DNA of 64,000 nt, taken from contig NZ_FZNP01000008.1 in assembly GCF_900188105.1 (NCBI RefSeq), positions 62,001 through 126,000 on the forward strand. The letters are read 5' to 3'. The DNA is from Actinomadura mexicana. GTDB lineage: Bacteria; Actinomycetota; Actinomycetes; Streptosporangiales; Streptosporangiaceae. The notes under the pieces are model-generated. The model did no database searches, was not told the DNA's origin, and saw only the letters and a program-made list of their open reading frames with translations. A program made the position numbers and the translations under genes. Positions 50,882 to 60,056 of the stretch are shown in pieces (positions within the stretch are counted from its first letter, which is position 1; each line of letters begins with the position of its first letter).

Positions 50882-51481
50882 ATGCCGCGCAGCGCAGAGT
50901 CGACAGAGGCCGGTCAGCCGGGCAACCCGACGCCGACCATGGCCGTCGTGGGCAACCTCGTACGCGAACTGCGCCGCACCGCCGACCTGAGCATCGCCGC
51001 CCTGGCCCAGGCCGCCGACCTGAGTCCCGGCCTGCTGAGCCAGATCGAGCGCGGCCAGGGGAACCCCTCGTTCACGACGCTCGTGAAGCTTGCGCAGGCG
51101 CTCGACGTGCCGGTCGGCCGGTTCTTCCTCGCCGACACCGCGGCCGGCGCGCTGGTCCGCGCCGGCACCCACCGCCGCCTGCTGCTGGCCGACGAGAACC
51201 TTGAGTACACCCTGATCACGCCGCACATGAACGGCCGGCTCGGGATGATAAAGGCGCAGGTCGCCGCCGGGTGGAGTAACGAGAGCACGCCGTTCGAGCA
51301 CCCCGGCGAGGAGTGCATCCTGATCACCGAGGGCGAGCTCATGGTGAGCGTCGCGGGCACCATGCACACGCTCTACGAGGGCGACTCGCTCACCTACGAC
51401 TCAAGCCTGTCGCACTGGTACCGCAACGCCACCGACAGCAACGCCGTGCTCGTCGGCGCAATGACGCCGCCGTCGTTCTGA
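50882..51481 (+). CDS. XRE-cupin transcriptional regulator of the island
   Basis: 199 aa from ATG 50882. Helix-turn-helix at residues ~22-75: VVGNLVRELRRTADLSIAAL, then AQAADLSPGLLSQIERGQGN and FTTLVKLAQALDVPVG. The C-terminal cupin has NGRLGMIKAQVAAGWSNEST then FEHPGEECILITEGELMVSV and YEGDSLTYDSSLSHWYRNA, with the HPGEE and H metal/ligand residues. It sits at the divergent centre of the island. The operator copies before it and before the transporter operon make it the probable master regulator of the rightward genes. Confidence 0.93.
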   Translation: MPRSAESTEAGQPGNPTPTMAVVGNLVRELRRTADLSIAALAQAADLSPGLLSQIERGQGNPSFTTLVKLAQALDVPVGRFFLADTAAGALVRAGTHRRLLLADENLEYTLITPHMNGRLGMIKAQVAAGWSNESTPFEHPGEECILITEGELMVSVAGTMHTLYEGDSLTYDSSLSHWYRNATDSNAVLVGAMTPPSF

Positions 51482-51497
51482 CTCACGGAACGTCCTG

Positions 51498-51518
51498 GCG
51501 CAGCCGATCCGGCTGCGC
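51498..51518 (+). terminator. Stem-loop after the XRE-cupin gene
   Basis: GCGCAGCC (51498-51505) pairs perfectly with GGCTGCGC (51511-51518), loop GATCC, 16 nt after the regulator stop. It has no U tract. It would separate regulator transcription from the downstream transporter operon, which has its own operator. Confidence 0.6.
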
Positions 51519-51529
51519 CTGATTCGTAC

Positions 51530-51544
51530 GTTCAACATATTGAC
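51530..51544. promoter_or_regulatory. GTTCAACATATTGAC operator, copy 2
   Basis: Differs from copy 1 (50836) at one position out of 15. It lies 113 bp before the substrate-binding protein gene. A looser related inverted repeat GTTCA-CTTTGT-TGAAC follows at 51580-51595. Confidence 0.7.
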
Positions 51545-51657
51545 ATCGGATAGCCGGGTCGTCACCATGGCCGACACAAGTTCACTTTGTTGAACGCGAC
51601 CAGGCGCCCGCACCGGGGCACCGCACCTCTCATCCGGCACATCACCGAAGGACCACC

Positions 51658-53226
51658 ATGAGAATTCGAATGGGGCATCGGGCAGTCGTCGCGAGTGTCT
51701 CCGTCTGCGCGGCCCTCGTCGCCGGTTGTGGCGGGGCGTCGGACTCCGGCGGCAAGGCGCCGCCCAACGTCACGAACGGCGTCGTGTCCATGACCCTCGA
51801 CGGCCCGGTCAGCAGCTACGACCCGACCCAGGCGAGCACGTTCCAGGACTCGGTCGCCCTCGCGGCGCTGTACGACACGCTCGTCCACTTCGATCCGTCG
51901 GGCAAGCTGGTCCCCGGGCTGTCGGACACATGGAAGTCCACCCCGAAGACCGCCACCTTCCACCTCCGCAGCGGCGTCACCTGCTCGGACGGCACCTCCC
52001 TGACCGGCGCGATGGTGGAGGCGTCGCTGAACCGGCTCTTCGATCCGGCCACCAAGGCGCCCCTCGTGCGCCAGGCGATCGGCCCGGGCAACGCGGCGAA
52101 GGCGACGTCGACCGGCGACTCGGTGACGATCACGCTGGCGAAGCCCTGGTCGGACCTGGTGCCCGGTATGACCGGTCCGTTCGCCGGCATCGTCTGCCCG
52201 TCCGGCACGAAGAACCCGTCGAGCCTGCGGACCGCGTCCGCCGGCACGGGCGCCTTCGTCTCCGAGTCGCAGGTCACCGGCTCCAGCTACACCCTGACCC
52301 GGCGGCCCCAGTACGCGTGGGGGCCGGCGTACGCGGGCCAGGCCGCGGGCGAGCCGCCGAAGAAGCTGGTGCTCAAGGTGGTCGACGACGAGAACACCCG
52401 GGCCAACCTGACCTCCACCGGTGAGCTCCAGATCCCCTCCTTCACCTCCAACGCGTGGGACCGGTTCGAGTCGACCGGCGGGATCACCGTCCGCACGGCA
52501 CCGCAGTCCGACACGATGGTCGTCTTCAACGAGACCGCCGGCCATCCGACCGCCGACCGGAACGTCCGGCTCGCCATCGCCCAGGCATTGGATCGTTCCG
52601 TTCTGAACAAGGTGCAGAGCTTCGGCTCCGGCGAGCTGATCTCCAGCCTCGGCCGATCCTCCTACGAGTGCTTCGACGCCGGCTCCAACGCCCTGGTCCC
52701 CAAGCACGACGCGGCCGCGGCGGCCGCGGCGCTCAAGGGCGTGAAGCTCCGGGTCATCGGCACGAACATCCTGGCCGGCGGCGCCGCCAACGACCAGGTC
52801 ATGGCCGCCCTGCAGGCCGCGGGCGCCGCCGCGACGGTGCGCACGACCGACAACCAGGCGTGGGTGTCGGACCTGTTCAGCGGCAAGAACGACTGGGACG
52901 TCACGATCTTCGTCTACGGCAACCGGCTGTCGAGCTTCCTGCCGGTCGGGCAGTTCTTCGTGCACGACGCGCCGCCGAAGGGGCTCAACCTCGGCGCGAC
53001 GAGGAACCCGGCCGCGGAGCAGGCGTACGACCAGGCCGCGACCGGCTCTCCCGAAAAGAAGTGCGCCGCGCTGAAGACCTTCCAGCAGTCGCTGCTGCGC
53101 AACGTCGACGTCCTGCCCCTGGCCACCGCGCCGGTGCACGTCCTGTTCGCGGGCGGTACCAGCGGCAGCGTCGTCAACGGCTTCGCGGTGCCGGCCTCGA
53201 TCCGCGTCGGCAAGGCGGGCGGCTGA
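51658..53226 (+). CDS. ABC peptide transporter substrate-binding lipoprotein
   Basis: A 522-aa family 5 (DppA/OppA-type) solute-binding protein. The signal peptide ends AALVAGCGG with a lipidated Cys. The mature protein has SYDPTQASTFQDSVALAALYDTL, split as family N-lobe, then LVPGLSDTWKSTPKTATFHLR, TRRPQYAWG and NVRLAIAQALDRSVLN, all typical. ATG 51658 has AAGGA upstream. It is the first gene of the rightward operon and overlaps the permease gene (TGATG). It probably binds short peptides or amino acid conjugates. Confidence 0.95.
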   Translation: MRIRMGHRAVVASVSVCAALVAGCGGASDSGGKAPPNVTNGVVSMTLDGPVSSYDPTQASTFQDSVALAALYDTLVHFDPSGKLVPGLSDTWKSTPKTATFHLRSGVTCSDGTSLTGAMVEASLNRLFDPATKAPLVRQAIGPGNAAKATSTGDSVTITLAKPWSDLVPGMTGPFAGIVCPSGTKNPSSLRTASAGTGAFVSESQVTGSSYTLTRRPQYAWGPAYAGQAAGEPPKKLVLKVVDDENTRANLTSTGELQIPSFTSNAWDRFESTGGITVRTAPQSDTMVVFNETAGHPTADRNVRLAIAQALDRSVLNKVQSFGSGELISSLGRSSYECFDAGSNALVPKHDAAAAAAALKGVKLRVIGTNILAGGAANDQVMAALQAAGAAATVRTTDNQAWVSDLFSGKNDWDVTIFVYGNRLSSFLPVGQFFVHDAPPKGLNLGATRNPAAEQAYDQAATGSPEKKCAALKTFQQSLLRNVDVLPLATAPVHVLFAGGTSGSVVNGFAVPASIRVGKAGG

Positions 53227-54236
53227 TGGCGGCGACCGCCGCCGGCGCATCGGCGCCAAGCCGCGGTCTCGCACGGCGGGTGGCCGGCTCCCCGTGGGCC
53301 GGCTACCTCGCCCGGCGTCTCGGCGGCGTCGCCGCCGTGCTCGCCTTCCTCGTCGTCGTGACGTTCATGATCGTGCGCTTGGTGCCGGGCGATCCGGCCC
53401 GGCAGATCGTCGGGCTGACCGCCGGCGAGCAGGAGGTGCGGCAGGTCCGCGAGCGGCTCGGGCTGACCGAGCCCCTGTGGCGGCAGTTCGGCTCGTACCT
53501 CGGCGGACTGGCGCACGGCGACTTCGGCACCTCCTTCACGACGGGCCAGCCGGTGTCGTCGATGCTCTCCCAGCGGCTGCCGCTCACGGTCGCGCTGGCG
53601 ACGAGCGCGCTGGTCGTCGTGCTGATCGTGGCGCTGCCGCTGGGCACCGCGGTCGGGGTCGCGCAGCAGCGCGGACGCGCCCGGGCCGCGACGTCGTCGT
53701 TCGGGGTCGGCGCCTCGGTCCTCGGCGCCATGCCGGAGTACATCGCCGGGACCCTGCTCGTCTTCGTGTTCGCGCTGAACCTGCGCTGGCTGCCCGTCCA
53801 GGGCGGCGCGGGGTTCACCTCGATGATCCTGCCCGCCCTGTCCATCGCGATCGCGCCCGCGGCGGTGCTCACCCGCCTGGTGCGCAACGAGACCGCGGCG
53901 GTGCTGTCGCAGGACTACATCACGATGGCGATGAGCAAACGGCTGTCGAACACGCGCCTGTTCCTGCGGCACGTGGTGCCCAACGTCGTGACCAGCACGC
54001 TGACGCTCGGCGGCCTCATCCTCGTCGCGCTGCTCGGGGGGACGGTCGTCGCCGAGAACGTCTTCAACATGCCCGGCATCGGCTCGGAGATCGTGCGCGC
54101 GATCGTCAAGCGCGACTATCCGGAGGTCCAGGGGATCATCCTCGTCCTCGGGCTGGTCGCCGTCCTGATCAACCTGATCGTCGACGTCACGCTGGGCCTG
54201 CTCGATCCGCGGGTGCTGACGAGGACACGCTCATGA
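53226..54236 (+). CDS. ABC peptide transporter permease (DppB type)
   Basis: A 336-aa permease with six helices. It begins with a basic cytosolic stretch, then RRLGGVAAVLAFLVVVTFMIV and the DppB signature RLVPGDPARQIVG ... RERLGLTEPLWRQFGSYL. The EAA-like loop for ATPase contact reads RNETAAVLSQDYITMAMSKRL. The C-terminal NVFNMPGIGSEIVRAIVKRDYP is characteristic. Start ATG and the stop of the binding-protein gene overlap. Confidence 0.94.
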   Translation: MAATAAGASAPSRGLARRVAGSPWAGYLARRLGGVAAVLAFLVVVTFMIVRLVPGDPARQIVGLTAGEQEVRQVRERLGLTEPLWRQFGSYLGGLAHGDFGTSFTTGQPVSSMLSQRLPLTVALATSALVVVLIVALPLGTAVGVAQQRGRARAATSSFGVGASVLGAMPEYIAGTLLVFVFALNLRWLPVQGGAGFTSMILPALSIAIAPAAVLTRLVRNETAAVLSQDYITMAMSKRLSNTRLFLRHVVPNVVTSTLTLGGLILVALLGGTVVAENVFNMPGIGSEIVRAIVKRDYPEVQGIILVLGLVAVLINLIVDVTLGLLDPRVLTRTRS

Positions 54237-56095
54237 GGCGCACCCGGCTCCCGGCGCTGCTCGTCGCCGGCCTCGTCCTGGCCACCCTGATCGTGGTGGT
54301 CGCCGTCGTGGCGCCGATGCTGTGGCGGGCACGCGCCGACGGGCTGACCGCAGACATCCGCCAGGGCCCCTCCGGCGCGCACTGGCTGGGCACCGACGCC
54401 CTGGGACGCGACGTGTTCTGGCGGACCGTGGTCGCGACGCGGCTGACGATCGAGATGGCGCTGGCCGCCACCGCGATCGCCGCGGTGCTCGGCACGCTCC
54501 TCGGCGCGGGGATCGCGGCCGCCGGCCCGGCCGTGCGCGCGGTGGGCGACCGGGTCATCGACCTGCTGCTGTCGTTCCCGCCGATCATCATCGCGCTGAC
54601 TTTCACCGCGATCCTCTCGCCGGGACGCGCGTCCGTGGTCGGCGCGCTGGGCCTGGCGTTCTGCCCGCAGTTCGCGCGGCTGACCAACCGGCTCGCGCTG
54701 TCGGTGAACGAGCGGGACTACGTCACGGTCGCGCGTTCGCTGGGCGTCGGCCGGTTCCGCGTCCTGACCCGGCACGTGGTCCCGAACATCGCCGCGCCGC
54801 TGCTCGTGCTCATCTCGGTGGGGTTCGCGACCAGCGTGCTGACGGTCTCCGGGCTCAGCTTCCTCGGGCTGAGCGTTCAGCCGCCCTCCTACGACTGGGG
54901 CAGCCTGCTGGCGAGCGGGCTACGCAACATCTACGACAATCCGGGCGAGGCCCTCGGGCCCGCCGTGGCGATCCTGGTCACCGGGCTCGCCGCCGGTCTC
55001 GTGGGCGACGGCCTCGTCCGGCACCTGGACCCGCGCGGGGCGGCGCGGCCGCGGCGGCCCGCGCCCGCCGCCGCGCCGCCGCGCCCCGCCCCGTCCGGCC
55101 ACACGGGAGGGGAGCGTGCCGCCGCGGCGTCGGTGCGGGGCCTGTCGGTCCGCCGGCCCGACGGCCGGGAGCTGATCCACGAGGTTTCGCTGGCCGTCGG
55201 CGCCGGCGAGATCGTCGGCATCGTCGGCGAGTCCGGCTCCGGCAAGAGCCTGACCGCGCTCGCCCTCGCGCGGCTGCTGCCCCGCGAGCTGGACTGGTCC
55301 GCGGAGCACCTCGACGTGAACGGCATCGATCTGGCCGACCCGGCGAAGGCCCCGCCCGCGCGGCTGGCCACCGAACTCGGGATCGTCTTCCAGGACCCGT
55401 CGAGCAGCTTCAACCCCGCGCTGCGGATCGGCACCCAGCTCACCGAGGTCCTGCGGGCGCACACGAAGACGTCCCGGCGGCAGGCCGACGCGCTGGCGGT
55501 CGCCCGGCTGACGGAGACGCGGGTGTCCTCCCCCGAGCTGCGGATGCGCCAGTATCCGCACGAGCTCTCCGGCGGCATGCGGCAGCGCGCGATGATCGCG
55601 GCGGCGATGCTGCACGAGCCGAAACTGATCATCGCCGACGAGCCCACCACCGCCCTGGACGTCACCGTGCAGGCCGACGTGCTGCGCCTGCTGAAGCAGA
55701 TCAACACCGCGCACGGCACGGCGATCCTGCTCATCTCGCACGACATCGGCGTGGTCTCCGCGCTCTGCGACCGGGTCTGCGTGATGTACGCCGGGCGCGT
55801 CGTGGAGGAGGTGTCGGTGGAGGACCTTCGCCGGCGCGACGTACGGCACCCCTACACGCGTGCGCTCCTGGCCGCCTCGCCCGACGCGGCGGCCGACCTG
55901 GAAGGCGCCCGGCTCGTGCCGCTGCCCGGACGCGCCCCGTCCGCCGAGGCACGAGGCACGGGCTGCGCCTTCGCGCCCCGGTGCTCGCTCGCGGCCCCCG
56001 TCTGCGCCGATGTCGTTCCTCCGCTGGTCGCCGCACCCTCGGGCAACGCCGTCGCCTGCCACGCCGAGACACCGGCCACGGAGGTCTGGTCATGA
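54233..56095 (+). CDS. ABC transporter permease-ATPase fusion (DppC-DppD)
   Basis: 620 aa. Residues 1-270 are a DppC permease (helix 1 LPALLVAGLVLATLIVVVAVV, GTDALGRDVFWRTVVATRL, EAA loop NERDYVTVARSLGVGRFRVL). A Pro/Ala-rich linker of ~35 residues ([18 protein letters not shown]) leads to a DppD ATPase: Walker A GESGSGKSLTALAL, Q-loop FQDPSSSFNP, signature LSGGMRQRAMIAAA, Walker B LIIADEPTTALD, H-loop LLISHDIGVV, and the oligopeptide-type C-terminal cysteine block CAFAPRCSLAAPVCADV. The frame is open throughout, so it is a real fusion. ATGA junctions on both sides. Confidence 0.95.
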   Translation: MRRTRLPALLVAGLVLATLIVVVAVVAPMLWRARADGLTADIRQGPSGAHWLGTDALGRDVFWRTVVATRLTIEMALAATAIAAVLGTLLGAGIAAAGPAVRAVGDRVIDLLLSFPPIIIALTFTAILSPGRASVVGALGLAFCPQFARLTNRLALSVNERDYVTVARSLGVGRFRVLTRHVVPNIAAPLLVLISVGFATSVLTVSGLSFLGLSVQPPSYDWGSLLASGLRNIYDNPGEALGPAVAILVTGLAAGLVGDGLVRHLDPRGAARPRRPAPAAAPPRPAPSGHTGGERAAAASVRGLSVRRPDGRELIHEVSLAVGAGEIVGIVGESGSGKSLTALALARLLPRELDWSAEHLDVNGIDLADPAKAPPARLATELGIVFQDPSSSFNPALRIGTQLTEVLRAHTKTSRRQADALAVARLTETRVSSPELRMRQYPHELSGGMRQRAMIAAAMLHEPKLIIADEPTTALDVTVQADVLRLLKQINTAHGTAILLISHDIGVVSALCDRVCVMYAGRVVEEVSVEDLRRRDVRHPYTRALLAASPDAAADLEGARLVPLPGRAPSAEARGTGCAFAPRCSLAAPVCADVVPPLVAAPSGNAVACHAETPATEVWS

Positions 56096-57117
56096 CGCAC
56101 ACCGACGAACCGGGCGACATCGTGCTGGACGCCGAGGGGGTGTCGGCCGGCTACGGCGTGCGCTCCCGCAACGTCCTGCACGACGTGAGCGTCGCAATCG
56201 CCCGCGGCCGCACGATGGGCGTCGTGGGCGAGTCCGGCTCCGGCAAGTCCACGCTGGCCCGGGTGCTGGTGGGGCAGATCGCCCCGGCGCGGGGCGTGGT
56301 CCGCCTCGACGGGACGGACGTCCACCGGCTGTCGCGCAGGGAGCGCTTCGCGGCCCGCCGGCAGATCCAGCTCGTCCCGCAGGACCCCTACTCCTCGCTG
56401 GATCCCCGGATGTCCGTCGGGCGGGCGCTGGCCGAGGCGGTCGCCCCGCGCGGGCGGCTGCGCACCGGCGCGCACCGGGACCGCATCGCCGGGTTGCTCG
56501 AGTCGGTCGCGCTCGACGCCTCCGCCGCGCGGCGGCTGCCGCACGAGTTCTCCGGCGGCCAGCGCCAGCGCATCGTCATCGCGCGCGCCCTGGCCGCCGA
56601 GCCGCGGGTGATCATCGCCGACGAGGTGACGTCCTCGCTCGACACCTCGGTGCAGGCCGAGATCCTGGAGCTGCTGCTCGACCTGCAGAGAAGGCTCGGG
56701 CTGACCTACGTCTTCATCACCCACGACCTGGCGGTCGCGCAGTACATGTGCACCGACCTGAGCGTGCTGTATCTCGGCACGCTGGTCGAGCAGGGAACGA
56801 CCGACGTCCTCTCCCGTCCGGGCCACCCCTACACCGAACTGCTGCGCGACAGCCGGCCCGATCCGAGTGGCCGGTCGCTGCCGACGCCGGCCGGCGGGCT
56901 CGCGAGCGAGGACGTCGCCGACCCGGCGAACCCGCCGTCCGGATGCGTGTTCCACCCGCGATGCCGGTACGGGCCGCGGGCCCACGGGGGCAGGGACCGC
57001 TGCGCGGCGGAGCCGCCGATCCTCCGGGACCTCACGCCGCACGCGCGCAGGGCGGCGTGCCACTACCCCATCGGGCCGGCCGCGGAGAACCCGGACGAGG
57101 ACGGCCGCGGTGAGTGA
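56092..57117 (+). CDS. ABC peptide transporter ATPase (DppF type)
   Basis: A 341-aa second ATPase of the importer. Walker A is [17 protein letters not shown]-loop LVPQDPYSSLDPRM, signature FSGGQRQRIVIARA, Walker B VIIADEVTSSLD and H-loop FITHDLAVAQYM. The C-terminal cysteine-rich block CVFHPRCRYGP ... RRAACHYP fits DppF/OppF, some of which bind a 4Fe-4S cluster. With the fused DppD domain it forms the heterodimeric motor. It overlaps the upstream gene by 4 nt and the amidohydrolase by 8. Confidence 0.95.
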   Translation: MTHTDEPGDIVLDAEGVSAGYGVRSRNVLHDVSVAIARGRTMGVVGESGSGKSTLARVLVGQIAPARGVVRLDGTDVHRLSRRERFAARRQIQLVPQDPYSSLDPRMSVGRALAEAVAPRGRLRTGAHRDRIAGLLESVALDASAARRLPHEFSGGQRQRIVIARALAAEPRVIIADEVTSSLDTSVQAEILELLLDLQRRLGLTYVFITHDLAVAQYMCTDLSVLYLGTLVEQGTTDVLSRPGHPYTELLRDSRPDPSGRSLPTPAGGLASEDVADPANPPSGCVFHPRCRYGPRAHGGRDRCAAEPPILRDLTPHARRAACHYPIGPAAENPDEDGRGE

Positions 57118-58348
57118 GCCCGTGCCGGCCGGCCCGGCGGCCTTCCTGATCCGGGACGTGAACCTGATCGACGGGCACGACGGGCCCGGGCGCCCCGGCC
57201 ACGCCGTCGTCGTCGACGGCCGGCGGATCGCGTGGGTCGGCCCGGCGGAGTCCGCCCCGCCGTTCCCGGCGCACGCGATCGTCGACGGCGCCGGCTGCAG
57301 CCTGCTGCCCGGACTGATCAACTCGCACGTCCACCTGTCCGCCGACGCCGGGCCGGACTTCACCCGGCAGATCGAGTCCGACTCGCTGCCGCTCGCCACG
57401 CTGAAGAGCGCGGCGACGGCCGCGGCGACCCTGCGGGCCGGAGTGACCGGCGTCCGCGACTGCGGCGCCGCCGACGGAGTCGTGATCGAGCTGGCCAAGG
57501 GCATCGACGACGGCATCGTCCCGGGGCCGCGCGTCAGGGCCGCGGGGCGGGTGATCACGATGACCGGCGGACACGGCCACTTCATCGGGCGCGAGGCCGA
57601 CGGAGCGGACGGGGTGCGGGCGGCGACCCGCGCCGAGCTCAAGGCGGGCGCCCACTTCATCAAGGCGATGGCGACCGGCGGAGTGCTGACCGCCGGCGTG
57701 GACCCCGGCCACATCGGGCTGGTCCAGGAGGAGCTGGCGGTCGCGGCGCAGGAGGCGCACAACGCGGGACGGCGGATCACCGTGCACGCCATCGGCGACC
57801 AGGGGATCAAGAACGCCCTGCGCGCGGGCGTCGACTCGATCGAGCACGGCATCCGGCTCGACGACGAGGCGCTCGAACTCGCCGTCGCGCGGGGCACCTA
57901 CCTCGTGCCGACGCTGCTCGCGGTGGCGTCGATCGTGACGGCCGGAACCGGCGCGGGCATGCCGCCCTGGGTGCACGAGAAGGCCCAGCGCGAGGCGGAG
58001 CGGCACCGCGAGAGCTTCGTCGCGGCGGTCCGGTCCGGCCTCAGGATCGCGGCCGGCACCGACGCGGGCACCCCGTTCAACCCGCACACGGATCTGGTCC
58101 GCGAGCTGGAGCTCATGGTCCGGTACGGGCTGACCGCGCCCGAGGTGATCCGCGCGGCCACCCGCAACGCGGCGGAGAACATGGACGTGCTGCACGACAC
58201 CGGCACGGTGGACGTGGGCAAACTCGCCGACCTGGTGCTGGTCGAGGGCGACCCCGCCGCCGACATCGGCGCGCTGGCGCGGATCCGGCTCGTCGTCAAG
58301 GACGGCCGGATCGTGCACGGGTGCGCGCGGCTGAGCGAGGTCTCATGA
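57110..58348 (+). CDS. Prolidase-like metal-dependent amidohydrolase
   Basis: A 412-aa amidohydrolase-superfamily enzyme. Metal and catalytic residues: LINSHVHLSA (HxH), HFIKAMATGG (carboxylated Lys), RRITVHAIGDQG (His), SIEHGIRL (His) and AAGTDAGTPF (Asp). The block MTGGHGHFIGREADGADGVR is typical of the bacterial group that includes Xaa-Pro and Xaa-hydroxyproline dipeptidases (Sgx9260-type) as well as related imidazolonepropionase-like enzymes. No signal peptide. GTG 57110 overlaps the ATPase stop. It would cut imported dipeptides to release proline or hydroxyproline (inference from family and context). Confidence 0.9.
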   Translation: MSEPVPAGPAAFLIRDVNLIDGHDGPGRPGHAVVVDGRRIAWVGPAESAPPFPAHAIVDGAGCSLLPGLINSHVHLSADAGPDFTRQIESDSLPLATLKSAATAAATLRAGVTGVRDCGAADGVVIELAKGIDDGIVPGPRVRAAGRVITMTGGHGHFIGREADGADGVRAATRAELKAGAHFIKAMATGGVLTAGVDPGHIGLVQEELAVAAQEAHNAGRRITVHAIGDQGIKNALRAGVDSIEHGIRLDDEALELAVARGTYLVPTLLAVASIVTAGTGAGMPPWVHEKAQREAERHRESFVAAVRSGLRIAAGTDAGTPFNPHTDLVRELELMVRYGLTAPEVIRAATRNAAENMDVLHDTGTVDVGKLADLVLVEGDPAADIGALARIRLVVKDGRIVHGCARLSEVS

Positions 58349-59631
58349 AGCACGCGATCTGCGATCCGGCGCTGACGGGCGCGCAGCGGGCGATGCTCGC
58401 GGGCCGCCACGGCGACGGGGCCGCGCTGGCCATGCGGGTGGTCGTCCGGCTCGCTCGCGCGCTCGGCGCCGACCGGCTGATCCCGGTCGACTCGGCGCAC
58501 GTCGACGGCTGCCTCTTCCACGGGCAGGTGGGGATCGACCTGGTCGAGCGGCTGATCTCCGGGGGCGCGCGGGTCGCCGTCCCGACGACGCTCAACGTCG
58601 GCTCGCTGGACCTGCTGCACCCGGGCGTGGTGCGCGGCGACGCCGGCGAGCGGGCGGACGCCCGGCGGCTGATGGACGGCTACGTCGCCCTCGGCGCGGA
58701 GCCCACGTGGACCTGCGCCCCGTACCAGCTGCCGAAGCGGCCGGCGTACGGCCGGCACGTGGCGTGGGCGGAATCGAACGCCATCGTGTTCGCCAACTCG
58801 GTCCTCGGCGCCCGTACCGACCGCTACGGCGACTTCGCCGACATCTGCGCCGCGGTCACCGGTTTCGCCCCGCGTGTGGGCCTGCATCTGGACGAGAACC
58901 GCGCCGGTCAGGACCTGTTCGACTGCTCGGGGGTGCCCGCCGGGACGTTCGAGGCGGACGTCGCCTGGGCGGCGCTCGGCCACCTCGTCGGCCGCCGGTC
59001 GGGGACCCGGGTCCCCGTGCTGGCCGGGCTGCCCGGCGACGCGGACGAGGACCGGCTGAAGGCGCTCGGCGCCGCGGCCGCCTCTGCCGGGGGCGTCGCC
59101 CTGTTCCACGCCGTCGGCCTGACGCCGGAGGCCCCCGACACCGCGACCGCCTTCCGCGGCCGCGCCGCCGGGCGGCGGTTCGAGGTGACCGCGGCGGACC
59201 TGCGCGCGGCGTGCGACGAGCTCACCACGGCGCCGGACGGACGGCTCGACGCGATCAGCGTCGGCACGCCGCACTTCTCGGCCGCCGAGTTCCGCGCGCT
59301 CGCCGCGCTGCTGGCGGGCGGGCCGCCGTTCGACGCGGGCATCGAGTTCTGGATCTCGACGAGCCGGGCCGTCCTCGCCGACGCCGAACGCACCGGCGAC
59401 GCCGCGGTCTGCCGTCGCGCCGGAGCGCGGATCCTGGTGGACACCTGCACCTACATCGCTCCGGTCCTGCGGGCGTCGGCACGCGTGGTGATGACGAACT
59501 CCGCGAAGTGGGCGTGGTACGCGCCGACCAACCTCGGCATCGACGTCGTGTTCGCCTCGCTCGCCGAGTGCGTGCTGTCCGCACGCGCGGGCCGCGTGGT
59601 CCGCGACCCCGCGCTCTGGGCGGCGCCGTGA
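58345..59631 (+). CDS. Aconitase X large subunit
   Basis: A 428-aa catalytic subunit of heteromeric aconitase X (type II). Characterised bacterial members are cis-3-hydroxy-L-proline dehydratases giving delta-1-pyrroline-2-carboxylate; archaeal ones act on phosphomevalonate. Motifs: VDSAHVDGCLFHG, VPTTLNVGSLDLL, TWTCAPYQLPKRP (metal-ligand Cys), WAESNAIVFANSVLGARTDR, SVGTPHFSAAEF, LVDTCTYIAPVL (Cys) and MTNSAKWAWYAP. ATGA overlap with the amidohydrolase gene and GTGA overlap with the small subunit. The neighbouring reductase favours the hydroxyproline role. Confidence 0.92.
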   Translation: MKHAICDPALTGAQRAMLAGRHGDGAALAMRVVVRLARALGADRLIPVDSAHVDGCLFHGQVGIDLVERLISGGARVAVPTTLNVGSLDLLHPGVVRGDAGERADARRLMDGYVALGAEPTWTCAPYQLPKRPAYGRHVAWAESNAIVFANSVLGARTDRYGDFADICAAVTGFAPRVGLHLDENRAGQDLFDCSGVPAGTFEADVAWAALGHLVGRRSGTRVPVLAGLPGDADEDRLKALGAAAASAGGVALFHAVGLTPEAPDTATAFRGRAAGRRFEVTAADLRAACDELTTAPDGRLDAISVGTPHFSAAEFRALAALLAGGPPFDAGIEFWISTSRAVLADAERTGDAAVCRRAGARILVDTCTYIAPVLRASARVVMTNSAKWAWYAPTNLGIDVVFASLAECVLSARAGRVVRDPALWAAP

Positions 59632-60056
59632 TCGGGCTACCGCTCAGCCCGGGGCGGACGACCGCTCCCCTGCTCCTGCTGGACGAGCCGCTGTCGTTCT
59701 GGGGCGGCAGCGACGTGGCGACCGGCGAGATCACCGACGTCCGTCATCCGCAGCGCGGGGCCTCGGCCGCCGGCCGGGTGCTGGCCTTCGACGGAAGCCG
59801 GGGGTCGAGTTCGAGCTCCACCGTGCTCGCCGAGCAGATCCGGCGCGGTGTGGCGCCGGCGGCCATCCTGCTCCGCCGGCCGGACGCGATCGTGGCACTC
59901 GCGGCGATCGTCGCCCGCGAGCTCTACGCGATCGAGGTACCGGTCGTCGTCCTGTCCGCCGGCGACTTCGACGCGCTCCCGCGTACGGGCACGGTGACGG
60001 TGACGGCGACGGACGAGAGCGCCGAGGTTCGGATCGACGAGACGGGACGGCGATGA
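59628..60056 (+). CDS. Aconitase X swivel (small) subunit, DUF126
   Basis: 142 aa, GTG start overlapping the large subunit stop. The swivel-domain pattern is complete: PLLLLDEPLSFWGGSDVATG, EITDVRHPQRGASAAGRVLA, the GSRGSSSSSTVLAEQIRRG serine loop, APAAILLRRPDAIVALAAIV and ELYAIEVPVVVL. The serine loop supplies a catalytic residue to the active site of the complex. With the large subunit it forms the dehydratase. Confidence 0.93.
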   Translation: MIGLPLSPGRTTAPLLLLDEPLSFWGGSDVATGEITDVRHPQRGASAAGRVLAFDGSRGSSSSSTVLAEQIRRGVAPAAILLRRPDAIVALAAIVARELYAIEVPVVVLSAGDFDALPRTGTVTVTATDESAEVRIDETGRR

